Below are positions 31,858-43,741 of a stretch of 64,000 nucleotides of DNA, one piece after another; the stretch's first letter is position 1, and every line of letters begins with the position of its first letter. The notes below the pieces were generated by a model that saw only the letters and a program-made list of their open reading frames with translations, ran no database searches and was not told the DNA's origin. The DNA lies in assembly GCF_000143415.4 (NCBI RefSeq), contig NW_003314385.1, positions 37,649-101,648 of the forward strand. The letters run 5' to 3'. The DNA comes from Selaginella moellendorffii (Eukaryota > Streptophyta > Lycopodiopsida > Selaginellales > Selaginellaceae). Both the position numbers and the translations under genes were made by a program.

Positions 31858-34254
31858 TTTATGTGGCAATAGTTTTCCAGTGATTTATGTGCTAATAATT
31901 TTGTGTGATTTACATATAGTGCATTATTATATCAATTATAACTATGATTTGTACTACATATTGTCACAACCTATCCAAGACAACAAGTAACATCCTACAT
32001 ACTTTTATTTATTATGTGGGCAATCTAGGGAATCTAACAATATAAGTAAACATATAGAAAGGTTGTCACTTGTGACACTTGTCCACCCTAAGTGTGAGTG
32101 CATGATAAAGCAAAATATTCTCTAGTTTAAATTACAGCCTTCCATATTGCTTTAGAATGCTTTATTCCAGAGGTGTAGTAGCTCATATAAATTTAAGGAA
32201 ATCTCTTAGAACACAATTGTGTTTCTTTTGTGAATATAGGCTTTTGGTAAACTTTATGGTTGTTTAGGGTCATAATATCTTTATCAGTAAGGGGTATACT
32301 ATATTGCAATAGCATGTATAAAATGTTGGGGCAAACATGCTCATCACCTTAACTTGCATTTGTTGGGTTGGAATAATCTTTCCAAACCATATGTAATCCA
32401 ATATCCATGTTTTTTTTTATAGTGTAGACTATATACAAATTCCATGCACTTTTATGTTCTTCAAGCCACTATAGGAAATCAGCATAAAGGACTATGAATA
32501 TGCCAAGTATCCTTTATATCAATTAAGTGATACCACTCTATAGTTAGCATTATACTTTTGAAGTACCAGGCCACTTTGCATTATATCTCTTTTAAAACAT
32601 GTTCGATGTGGTACAAAGTTACTATTATTATTACATAATACACTATAAATATTTTAACCTAGTTATAAACTAATGAACCATGTATAAACACTCTCTAACA
32701 ACCCTCTCATACATTTATCAAGTCCATCTGAATTTTATTATACTCCCCCATCCAATCACCCCATATGCATTTCAATCACCCATAATATACAATTGCCATG
32801 CCATAGTATTCATAAATACTTAATCTGCTTTTGTTTGTTGATACAAGCATGATTGTGACATAGTGGGTCTCTATAAAAACAAAACAATATCAAAGGAATT
32901 ATTTGTATGCTATAAAAAAATTAAAAAAATTACTGATATCAATAATTCTATATAAAGAGATGGCCCAAGGTTCTAACTTGTAGTGCTTAGGCATTGTGGT
33001 GGCCAACAATCCCCCCATCTAGCCACTACGGTTCTTTGTAACAGAGTTGTTCCCAACTAGTTTCAGTGATAGGACAGCCACCAAATTACTGGTTGAGTTT
33101 AGAACCTTGTTAATAGTGGCTATCTCATGACAGAGGAGGGTGCTAGGATATGAATTCAATGTAGTGTAGGAAATTTACTATCAATACACTAGAGCTTTAT
33201 AAGCAACTCCACATTGAAAAGCCTATGGGGAATTAGCTCTAGGCACCTTTGCAAAACACACTTTGGGCAAGTATTACCAAAAATGATAGATAATAATCAC
33301 TGTAAAGCAATTGAACCCATAGTACATATCATTCTCAATTTGTCCATATCATTATGTTCTTGAATTGTAGAAGAATCTGCAAAAGAAGCACTTCAACCTT
33401 GACAAGAGTTTTCATTGAGTACACAACCTATGTTCTTAAGATAAGGTGCAATGTGGAGCAATCCACACCAATAGATTCAGTGAGATCCTTTATTTTGTAA
33501 CCTCCAATCAATATAGCATTTACCCACCTTTGCTGACAAACTACTCTTTCATATAGTGAATGGGGGATCAATTTTGCAATGAAAGAGCTTGTTTTATGCA
33601 CTGTTAATTACCAACAGTTTGACATAGTCCTATAGGAAGTGTGGAAAAGCCGCTAGAGTGTAAAATCATTGCCATGGTTCTCATTTACAATTCTATGCAT
33701 GGCTAGTGTTGATTAAAAGCATTGCTTACACCATAAAAAACACATTGACAATAAACTCCTATATAATGCTGCCAAAAAATCTAAACCCTATACATAATGG
33801 TGACATGTAAAATAGCTCTTGGTATGAAAAGTATGCCCATGCCCAAAAAGATAGTTTTAAAGTTTTACAAAAACAATTATTCATTCATGTGTTTTTGTTG
33901 TGAATATGACTTTAGGTATTGAAAATTACCTGTCAGCTAGTCATTTCAGATATTTTTTCCTTATTACTATGATGGCAGGAGGTCGGTATTGTTAAACTTT
34001 TTATTAGTCCCTCTTGTGCTAGTGGAGTAAATTGGGCATTTTGAGTGTACTTAGACCAGACAAGCATAAGGACGGAATTCCTACATGCTATTAACTAGGC
34101 TACTTAGCCTAGTAAGGAGTTCAATATTGCTGGATAATAGCTTACCGTGTCTGCCAAACACTCTCACTATCATACCTTTGTGTTAGTCTCATTCCAGTTC
34201 TAAATGCTAATTGTGGAAAGTGTCTAGATTTGCTCATTTGGCATATCTACTAAA
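31858..34254. other. AT-rich stretch without recognised features
   Basis: No ORF above about 60 codons, no RNA gene and no repeat boundary could be supported. It is likely old, decayed transposon sequence. Confidence 0.6.
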
Positions 34255-34698
34255 TGTAAAAATTGTCTTGAACACAATGGTATTCGTCCCGTGTCCAAAT
34301 TCACAATTTAGGAACATACTATATTTAGTAAATTTCAAGCTTGTCCCAGAGACTAACTCCTGGTACTAAGGGAGGCTTGGGGTGAAAGCCCAAAGCCTGT
34401 GTTACCAAGCTCAAAAAAGGTCCCATGTGCAAAACCATACTTGGTAGATAATGTTAAGTCTTAGTGGAGAACAACAGAGGCCAACGAAGGACCGGTGACT
34501 ACTTGGGAAATGATGAAGGTGAGGATTCATATGACCTATGTTCCACTGAATACTACTTTACATCTAAGGAATGAGCTGAGTAGGCTAAGTAGTAAGTGGG
34601 AACCATTCAAGAGTATGTGAATGCATTCATGGCAAAGAGGATCCTTGTCACGGACATGGGTGATATAGAGGCATTCCATACGTTCATATCAAGCTTAC
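34255..34698 (+). pseudogene. LTR fragment and decayed A-type gag, left half
   Basis: An LTR-like piece (34255-34405, GGTGAAAGCCCAAAGCC) runs into sequence matching copy A gag from GGTCCCATGTGCAAAACC (34418) to the point where LTR C interrupts at 34698. Stops and indels (for example TAGTAAGTGGG) make it non-coding. Confidence 0.75.
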
Positions 34699-35240
34699 TG
34701 TGAGACACAAAATCCCTAGGCCCCAAAGTGGAGCCAGAAGGGCACCACATGGTAGTGGCCGAAGCGAGAGCCAAACGAGCGTAACACGTTTGGACCAAAA
34801 GCTCCGACTTGAAAAGTCAAGAGCGGGAGTGGAACTCCCAACGAAGTGCTCGAGGAATGAGCATGAAGCGAGCAAAAGGCGAGGCTCCAAAAAGGGACCC
34901 AAAAGGACCAACACATGACACGTGGGAGTGTCCGAGATGGACTCAAGTTGGAGTCCGAAGTGGAGTCCGAGATGGACCCGAGTTGGAGTCTGAAGTGGAG
35001 TCCGAGATGGACCCGAGTTGGAGTCCGAAGTGGAGTCCGAGATGGACCCGAGTTGGAGTCCGAAGTAGAGTCCGAGATGGACCCGAGATGGAGTCCGAGA
35101 TGGAGTCCGAAGTGGAGTCCGAGGTGGACCCGAGTTGGAGTCCGAAGTGGAGTCCGAGATGGACCCGAGATGGAGTCCGAGATGGAGTCCGAGATGGAGT
35201 CCGAGATGGAGTCCGAAGTCGAGACCGAGACCGAGACCGG

Positions 35241-35278
<38 letters not shown>

Positions 35279-36399
35279 TCGGGACCGAGACCGAGACCGA
35301 GCCCGAGGCCGAGACCGAGCCCGAGCCCGAGTCCGAGTCCGAATCCGAGTCCGAGTCCGAGTCCGAGTCCGAGTCCGAGTCCGAGTCCGAGTCTGGAGCC
35401 TGAGAGGGTGAAAGCCCAAAGCGTTCGTCTCCCAGACCCTGGGGGGTTTGGTGAGCTCCAAAAGTATAGTAGGGGGGAGGACTGCAGTGGAGCCAGTTTG
35501 GCCAGGAAAGGCCAGTTTGGCCCAGGAAGGCCGGACCCAGTGTTGGGTGATGAGCTGCCCACTGGGAAGTCCAAGACTAGAGTGAACACAGACCGACAAG
35601 CGGGGTAGCTTGGTGAAGTGTTCAAGAGCCGGCTCTAGTTCCCCCGGGAGATCGACTGCCCGATGCTCCCAGTCCAAGTGTGGGTGGCACTACCTACTTG
35701 GATACCTGGTGTGGCTCAACGGAACCCGCTCTAAGCCCATGGCTAGAGCACCCAAGGGCAGAAGGCGAGGAGAGTACCCAGGTGGCTCGCGTAAGGCCAC
35801 GGTGTTCCGAAATGTTGTCCCAAAGGCCCAGACTGTGGAAAGGAAGAGGAGCAGTCCCCTGGGGTAGTGACCAAGGACACAGTCGTGTGGTGGGGAAGTC
35901 CCAGAGGACCGTGGGACTTAGTGGTCGGGCCTGTGGGTCTCGATCCAGTGGCAGTGTTGGCAAACACGGCCAGGGGCAGAAAGGGACTTAGTGGGGACTG
36001 ACAGAGGGATATTGGGGAAGGCTATTCCCCTTGTCGGTGGGCATCCTAAGGATGCTAAGGAGTGGAGCTGAGATGACCACTCATGGATGGTTTGCCTAGT
36101 CTTGGAGAGCCAAGACGGTGATGCAAGTGGTATTGGACTACCAGTGTGGCAAAGGTGATTGGGCATGGCCTTAGCGTAACAGGCTGCTATGTCGGTGGTA
36201 CCTTTGAGTGTCGGTCATGGGATCGGACACGTGGAGCACTTGGACCAAGTGCAAATGTTGAGTGGCATGGATGCCATTCTCGGGGCTAGCAAGTCCCAAG
36301 TCCTGGATTGGACTTATGGAGGTTGTGAATGAGACTCCTCCAAGTGGTCAGAGGTGTGGTTAAGTGACTAAAGTAGAATGGAAAATTTAGTCCTTTACA
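34699..36399 (+). repeat. 5' LTR of C (1,701 bp)
   Basis: TGTGAGACACAAAATCC to AGTCCTTTACA. A hexamer array (GAGTCC, GAGACC, GAGATGG variants) fills about 34925-35400, giving long artificial ORFs of Asp-Arg, Glu-Ser or Gly-Leu repeats on both strands. The core block GGGTGAAAGCCCAAAGCG (35406) and CCAAAAGTATAGTAGGG (35458) follow. Confidence 0.88.
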
Positions 36400-36402
36400 A
36401 CT

Positions 36403-36414
36403 TGGTATCGGAGC
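36403..36414 (+). other. Primer-binding site of C
   Basis: TGGTATCGGAGC, one mismatch from the iMet site used by copy A, 4 bp after the LTR end. Confidence 0.8.
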
Positions 36415-39400
36415 TGTTCCTTAGTCCGACTTTTATTGGTGCTCAAGTATATCACCACTGGTGTTGGCAACGGAAGGTCCGAGAAGTGGGCCTATCCTTG
36501 AGGAGTAGCAGGTCGGGAAGACATGGCTCACCATTACAGTTCATGTGTGAACTTGTAGACAAGGTGGTGGATAGAAAAGGGGCCAATAATGGAACGACTT
36601 TGGGATCTTGGGAACAGTGCAAGGTTTTCCTCATTGAGTTGAGGAGGTGATCCAGATGAGTGTTTGACTCAGCAAACGGGCCAATGTAGTTGTGGTAAAC
36701 AACTAAAGTTGGGATCACAGGAAAGATAAAGACTCCAAAGCAATAAAGGAGTCACAAGATTATCCTCATATAGCTGAGGTTGGTGCTCATGAATGTGAGA
36801 CCAAAAGTAATGACCGTGGGAGGTCAAATACGGAAGAGGACTCAAGTCCTTGAAATGGTAGCCGGGGCTAACTTTAATAAATGTTGGAACAACCCAAGGA
36901 GTTGGGGGGTGTACTTAGAGATGAGTTGGTATTCTCATCACATGGACAAGTAGTCCTAAGGGGCAAAGGTTGCCCCAGAGAACAAAAACAAGTGTCAGAG
37001 TAACACTTGTGAAAATAGTCCTTCTAAGTAGGACAAGAATGCAGGAAGTGTATTCCAGTGAGCTAGTGCCTCACAAGTGGGACCTTACGGGTCTGTGGAT
37101 GAACCAAGTCCAAAACTGCTGGATGACTCAAGTAAAGTCAAGGAAAGGTCCTAAAAGGACTGATTGAAGCATTTGGACTGAGGTGTGTTGCACCCCATGA
37201 AGGATGGGGGGGGGATCATAGGATCCAAGGATGAGAACAGAGGGTATCTCATCGATGGCAAAATGTGCCATACTAAAGTTATGGGAAAGGTGTTCCCAGA
37301 AGAAAACAACTTTGACACAAAGTTGTGTGTGACCTCTATGGTTCAGTGCTAACAGATGGTTGGCATGAGAAAGAGCGGTGTTGGTCTTGGCAAAGACTTA
37401 AACACGAAAGGGAAGAGTCATAGAGGTAGGCTCGTGGAGCCGATGGTGTGGAGACACCAAATGTGCCAAGGTGTGATACCTTGAGGCTATGTTGGTGGGT
37501 TCATGAGAACCCCTTGCCAAAGGAATCCCAATGGAAATGGGAATGGCATAGCCTAAGCTGCAAAGCATGCAGTTGGAGTGTGGTGACCCAGATAATGATG
37601 GAGGTGTGAAAGCACCAAGCAATGAGTAGTAGGACTTGACAAATATGAGGCAACTAAGCAAGAGGTGCAAAATAACTGGTTAAACGGGTAGAAGGTAGCT
37701 ACCCAAGACTTCTAACATAGGGAAGTCGGATATACCCTTACGGGGGATAAGTTGCTTATGTTGCGATATAGTAAGTCAATGTCATAAAAGGAAATACTCA
37801 TTGTCAAAACGCCATCATTGGGACACCCGAACACTCTAGAACACTAGGAGGTGGTGTTTAATGTCGCGAGGGCAATGGATAAAGCCCAAGGGACTAAGTC
37901 CCTAGCGAATGATGGATAGAAGGTGCTATCCAAATGTCCAAGGTTGCGGAGACAGGAGAGGACTGTCTACCCGAGTTGGACAAAGCCAAAAATGGAATTT
38001 TGGCAAGGCTAGTGATGGGCATGTAAAGGCCCATAAGCAACAATGTAATCCCAGTGTGTGGGATTATAAGGTGAGCATACCCGGATTGAGGAACCACTCC
38101 CTAGGCTATTGGGTAGGTTCATCCCTAAGAATACTTGCTAAAGCATGATAGAAAGTGCAAAGCTATCCTCCTTGTCTGGAGGAGAATGACCAAAGGAAAG
38201 AAGTGAAGCCAAAAAGCAAGAAGTAAGGGGATAGAACCGAACCGTAGGAATCAAAGGGCATAACTAAGGTTGGTTATGCCAGCTGGGAGTGGAGAATCAA
38301 GTGGGGGCTCGAGGGTGTTGCTGCTAGCAACCGTGATGCCATGGAGAGTCTAAAATATGGAATTGTCCATGTTAGACTATATGGCATTTGGAAGGCTTGC
38401 AAAAAGGGAGGCCTTAGCAAGCTGAGGGATAGAGTTCCTTCAAGGTTCCCAAAGATGATTCTAGGTAGTTTAGTACCTAGAAAGGCCAAGTGTAAATGGT
38501 TCATGGAACGCGCGAAATTAGAGTGGCGCAGCAGAAGCGTGGCCTTGAAGCTTGCCATGAGGCAAGGCTATCAAGGTTAGGGAAGTAGTTCCCGAGTGTT
38601 CAAAGAGAGGGCTTTGAACGAAAGTCGATGATCAAGGACTTTCACGCTTATGCAGGAACCATGTTACAGTGGTCAAAGGACTTGCCAAGCGAGATTGGCA
38701 CGTCGGGGGAACAAATACCCTAGTTGAAGGTGATAACTTCAAAAAGGGTGGGCCATGGGGCCGAGCATGGAGGAGTCCATGCATGATCACAGACATGTCA
38801 AGTGAGAGGACTTGGCAGTGTGGAGGAACTAGGTTCCTAAGTTGTGATCTGTAGCGCGCTTTAAAAATAAGGTGGTGCACCGGCGTGGGGAGTCACGCCA
38901 GGCATCTTGTGTGATGCCGTCCGTAGATGCATATACGGAGGTTGGGTTCAAGTCCTGACCCTCTAGTGCTTGGGTTCGAGTCCCAAATCACTAGGGCGTG
39001 GTGATGGTTTGGAATATGAGGACACTCATATTTCGGTGGTCATGGACTCTCAGTGGGGAGACTGGTTTGGGCACACCGCCAAGCGAGGGATGCCTCGGAG
39101 TCGTGATGCACGGTTAGATTGCTTAGTGTGAAAGCTCGGCATATCTAACTTGAACACTTTGGTGCGAGTGGCACCAAGGACGTGGTGAGTGAGATGGGGA
39201 CACCTAATCTCAGTTGCTATGGACCCTTGGCCGGAAGGGCTGGCTTGGGCGCACCGCCAAGTGTGGGGGATGCCCCCGGGGTCGTAGTTAACAAATTAAA
39301 GGTCTGGAAGACCTAGTACCTATTGGCAAACCTGTTAAGGTGCCGAGGTGAGATCACTAGGTGATCTTGTGGCTAAATAAGGACAAGGTTCTTGTTTGGG

Positions 39401-40485
39401 TTAAGGAATAAGGTTCCTAGTTCAAAGTGTTGATTTGAACTATTGATGATGGTGTGGCTTGGTCAAGGTGACCAAGGGGGAAAAGCACCCTAGGGAAATG
39501 AGCTATGTCATTGCGATGGCATAGTGTGTCCAAGGAAAGTAGTCTCTAAAGAGACCCATGGGAGGGTCACAAGTTGGGCCGTGGATAGAGCCCACAGCAG
39601 AAGGTGCTAAAGAGACTTGCTAGGGGTGAACACCCTAGTCTTGGCAAAGCAAAGCCTTTGCTATGGAATCAAAGGAATACCTCAAGGAGGGAGGTAGACA
39701 TTCGGTGTTGCTGAGTGCAACCATCAACGGATAGGAGCAAAAGAGGAGTGGCCAGGATAGGGCCGTGGAATCCCTTGGAAGGAATCCAAGTGGCAAAGTT
39801 AGGCGAGGAACACTAATGTGTTGGACGCTAACAAATTGCGGGAAAGGAAGTGTGTTTCCAAGGATGGATTCCGAATTGCTCCGATTTGGCGAAAGTGGAA
39901 GCTCCAAGGGAGGGAGCGGTAAGGTAGCCAAATGATAGGGCGATGGACAACCCTAGCACAAAGTGTGATAAATGGAACTTAGTGCCCAAGGTGGCACGAA
40001 ATAGAAAAGAGGATGATGGTGCCCTCAAGTAATGAACTTCCTAGGATAGGGAAGTGGAGTTGCACAATCTGTGCAAGGCAAGGTGTTGGAGACACCTAGG
40101 AAATTGACTTCCAAAAGTCAAAAGAGTAAAAGTTCCAAGGTGCAAATATTCAATAGATGGAAATTGAGACTACTCGAGAAGGAGTAGTGGGATTGACTTA
40201 GAGAAGGGTCTCTAAGAGGTTTAGCGAGAACTAAACCAATAAAAGGAGAGAACCACTACATGTGGTTCAATCAGTCTCTAAGTTGGAGAGACTACCCTCC
40301 TTAGAGGATAGGCAAGGCATGGTGAGCCTTTGGTGGCAAACCATTGAGGCATATGCAAAAGGCATGGTGAGCCTTCAATGTCAAACCATTGACAAATATT
40401 GGCTAGGTGTCAAAGATGGAAATGGTAACACATGCGAGTGTTACTTTACAAAATGGTTTACCGTTCGATGAGGACATCGAACTTC
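36415..40485 (+). other. Non-coding internal region of C
   Basis: No reading frame above about 100 codons and no gag, protease, RT, RNase H or integrase motifs. It may retain packaging or dimerisation RNA; 38911-39290 aligns by eye with the 3' untranslated region of copy A, including the T-arm-like hairpins (38920-38995, with GGTTCGAGTCC at about 38967). Confidence 0.75.
38920..38995 (+). other. T-arm-like hairpin group in C
   Basis: Stem CCGTA/TACGG, then a GGTTGGG-TTCAAGT loop hairpin, then TTGGG-TTCGAGT-CCCAA enclosed by outer stem CTAGTG/CACTAG. In copy A the outer stem is CTAGTA/TACTAG, a paired change that keeps base pairing. Confidence 0.5.
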
Positions 40486-40503
40486 GTCTATGGGTGGTGG
40501 AGT

Positions 40504-41045
40504 TGTGAGACACAAAATCCCTAGGCCCCAAAGTGGAGCCAGAAGGGCACCACATGGTAGTGGCCGAAGCGAGAGCCAAACGAGCGTAACACGTTTGGAC
40601 CAAAAGCTCCGACTTGAAAAGTCAAGAGCGGGAGTGGAACTCCCAACGAAGTGCTCGAGGAACGAGCATGAAGCGAGCAAAAGGCGAGGCTCCAAAAAGG
40701 GACCCAAAAGGACCAACACATGACACGTGGGAGTGTCCGAGATGGACTCAAGTTGGAGTCCGAAGTGGAGTCCGAGATGGACCCGAGTTGGAGTCTGAAG
40801 TGGAGTCCGAGATGGACCCGAGTTGGAGTCCGAAGTGGAGTCCGAGATGGACCCGAGTTGGAGTCCGAAGTAGAGTCCGAGATGGACCCGAGATGGAGTC
40901 CGAGATGGAGTCCGAAGTGGAGTCCGAGGTGGACCCGAGTTGGAGTCCGAAGTGGAGTCCGAAATGGACCCGAGATGGAGTCCGAGATGGAGTCCGAGAT
41001 GGAGTCCGAGATGGAGTCCGAAGTCGAGACCGAGACCGAGACCGG

Positions 41046-41083
<38 letters not shown>

Positions 41084-42234
41084 TCGGGACCGAGACCGAG
41101 ACCGAGACCGAGATCGGGACCGAGACCGAGACCGAGGCCGAGGCCGAGACCGAGCCCGAGCCCGAGTCCGAGTCTGAATCCGAGTCCGAGTCCGAGTCCG
41201 AGTCCGAGTCCGAGTCCGAGTCCGAGTCTGGAGCCTGAGAGGGTGAAAGCCCAAAGCGTTCGTCTCCGAGACCCTGGGGGGTTTGGTGAGCTCCAAAAGT
41301 ATAGTAGGGGGGAGGACTGCAGTGGAGCCAGTTTGGCCAGGAAAGGCCAGTTTGGCCCAGGAAGGCCGGACCCAGTGTTGGGTGATGAGCTGCCCACTGG
41401 GAAGTCCAAGACTAGAGTGAACACAGACCGACAAGCGGGGTAGCTTGGTGAAGTGTTCAAGAGCCGGCTCTAGTTCCCCCGGGAGATCGACTGGCCGATG
41501 CTCCCAGTCCAAGTGTGGGTGGCACTACCTACTTGGATACCTGGTGTGGCTCAACGGAACCCGCTCTAAGCCCATGGCTAGAGCACCCAAGGGCAGAAGG
41601 CGAGGAGAGTACCCAGGTGGCTCGCGTAAGGCCACGGTGTTCCAAAATGTTGTCCCAAAGGCCCAGACTGTGGAAAGGAAGAGGAGCAGTCCCCTGGGGT
41701 AGTGACCAAGGACACAGTCGTGTGGTGGGGAAGTCCCAGAGGACCGTGGGACTTAGTGGTCGGGCCTGTGGGTCTCGATCCAGTGGCAGTGTTGGCAAAC
41801 ACGGCCAGGGGCAGAAAGGGACTTAGTGGGGACTGACAGAGGGATATTGGGGAAGGCTATTCCCCTTGTCGGTGGGCATCCTAAGGATGCTAAGGAGTGG
41901 AGCTGAGATGACCACTCATGGATGGTTTGCCTAGTCTTGGAGAGCCAAGACGGTGATGCAAGTGGTATTGGACTACCAGTGTGGCAAAGGTGATTGGGCA
42001 TGGCCTTAGCGTAACAGGCTGCTATGTCGGTGGTACCTTTGAGTGTCGGTCATGGGATCGGACACGTGGAGCACTTGGACCAAGTGCAAATGTTGAGTGG
42101 CATGGATGCCATTCTCGGGGCTAGCAAGTCCCAAGTCCTGGATTGGACTTATGGAGGTTGTGAATGAGACTCCTCCAAGTGGTCAGAGGTGTGGTTAAGT
42201 GACTAAAGTAGAATGGAAAATTTAGTCCCTTACA
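40504..42234 (+). repeat. 3' LTR of C (1,731 bp)
   Basis: As the 5' LTR, with about five extra hexamers. Preceded by the purine tract TATGGGTGGTGGAGT (40489-40503). Confidence 0.88.
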
Positions 42235-42710
42235 CTTACAGACTTGGGCTCGAGACGAGGTGATGCATTGGAACCCAACTAACTACAAAGAAGCATTGGA
42301 TGCTGCTATTAAGGTGTATTTCAATTATAACTTATGAAAGGGTAACACAACAGAGTCAGGGTCCACATTTAACAAAGGGGCCAAACTAAGGGGGATATAT
42401 AGCAAAGGGAAATTCAAGAAGAGTTTCTCTAAGAATAAGTCCTTAGGGTTCTGGAAAAGCAGATTTGGTGGTCAGCGAGCAAATACGTGGGGGAGTCAAG
42501 TGAAAATGGACAAACCCACGAATGGTCAAGTCCACTAGTAGCATGGGAAACAATATATGCTTCAACTGCGGTGAAGTGAGACACTTTTTAATAGAATGTC
42601 CTTACCCGAAGAAAGCCAAAGTCAATATGGCCATTAAGTCAAATCTAAATTGAGGTACGTGATCCAGTCCCTAGCTCAAAGTTACTCATTACAACCCTAA
42701 ACTGGCTATG
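42235..42710 (+). pseudogene. Decayed A-type gag, right half
   Basis: Continues the gag remnant of 34418-34698 after the CTTAC duplication: CAGACTTGGGCTCGAGACG corresponds to the QTWAHGE region, then TGCTTCAACTGCGGTGAAG (42549) is the zinc knuckle. Several stops. The match ends near 42700; 42711-43360 shows no gene or recognised element. Confidence 0.75.
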
Positions 42711-43360
42711 GGGGGTTCCAAATCTAGATAGTAGGTAGGTCGGGCATGGCCGACCAACCTGAAGCATAATTTAAATCCCACTTGCGTGCCTGTCCTTGTT
42801 TTATGTCTGGCTTGGGTCTAAGCCCAAGTTCCATACCTTGCTAGTTGGTGGAGTACCTATATCCTCGAATTAGGCCACCAGTATGCTAAAATAGCGCCAG
42901 AATCTATTTAACTCCGTTTTACATGTTTGTCTTGGCATTAGGATGCTAAGTGCTCTAAGATTATTCCAAGTTGCTTTGCGCTTTTGTTCTTTCATTCCTT
43001 GGGCTGTATGCTCGAGAGTTGTTCCATGCTCCAATGCCATTGTTCCTTGGCTCCATACTTAGGAGTTTGGCACTGTTCTTTCGTTAAGTGGCCCAAGGTT
43101 TTGAAACTCGGGTTTTGCAACACTATCATTTGGACACGTGGCATGTAACATATGGCATGTGACACGTGGCACATAGAGGGTTTAGGTTCCACTTCATGGT
43201 TATCCTATGGTAAATAGTAAAAACTATATGTGCTACAATTTTGCAAGATTTAACTTTATGTGTTGAGCCTACCTTCTCTCTGCTAAGCCTGCTACCAACT
43301 AAGTTTGGGCTATACCCACCTTTGGAAAATCTAAGTTCAGCATATCTAAACCACCACATT

Positions 43361-43732
43361 GTAAGAAACCAACTCCCCGAGGTGTTGAAGGTTAAAGGAT
43401 CCCTAAAAGCATGACCAAAATGATAAAAAGTTCATTGGATGGGACCGAGTCTGAGATCGAGTCCAAGACTGACTCTAAGACCGAGTTCGAGACAGAGTTT
43501 GGGATCGAGTCAGAAGACCAAGATTGAGACTGAGTTCGAAATCAAGTTCGAGACAGAGTTCGAGATCCGAGATCAAGGTCGAGTCTGAGATCGAGTCTAA
43601 AGTCGAGTTTGAGATTGAGTCTGAGACCGAGTCTAAGGTCGAGTCCAAGATCAAGTACGAGATTGAGTCTGAGACCAAGTCCAAGTACTAATACAGGTCG
43701 AAGGGTGAAAGCCCAAAGCGTATATCTCCCTG
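43361..43732 (+). repeat. Truncated, diverged A-type LTR
   Basis: TGTAAGAAACCAACTCCCCG, hexamer array (43440-43690) and GGGTGAAAGCCCAAAGCG, then the match stops at CTCCC about 10 bp from the stop codon of the next gene. Only the first third of the LTR is present. Confidence 0.75.
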
Positions 43733-43741
43733 TTCACCTTA

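Larger units (their letters stand above)
34699..42234 (+). mobile_element. LARD-like non-autonomous LTR retrotransposon C, 7.5 kb
   Basis: Long LTRs (34699-36399 and 40504-42234), primer site, a 4.1-kb internal region without any long ORF or retroelement domain, and a purine tract. Perfect 5-bp CTTAC target duplication (34694-34698 and 42235-42239). The 3' internal parts (38911-39290) and the purine tract match chromovirus A, so A-type elements could have supplied the machinery. LTRs are almost identical except for about 30 bp in the hexamer array, indicating a young insertion. Confidence 0.9.

Noticed and set aside
34925-35400. CRISPR-like array
   Set aside because: Repeats are contiguous hexamers without spacers, within an LTR of a eukaryotic genome.
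34809-35677. Long ORFs on both strands with Asp-Arg, Glu-Ser, Ser-Pro or Gly-Leu dipeptide repeats (also 40614-41512 and 9133-9447)
   Set aside because: They are translations of the LTR hexamer arrays in several frames and exist only because the 6-bp period keeps frames open.
36272-36290. Short palindrome GGCATGGATGCC in the C LTR as a member of the 24-bp palindrome family
   Set aside because: Lacks the GGCC centre and the outer arms; chance similarity.
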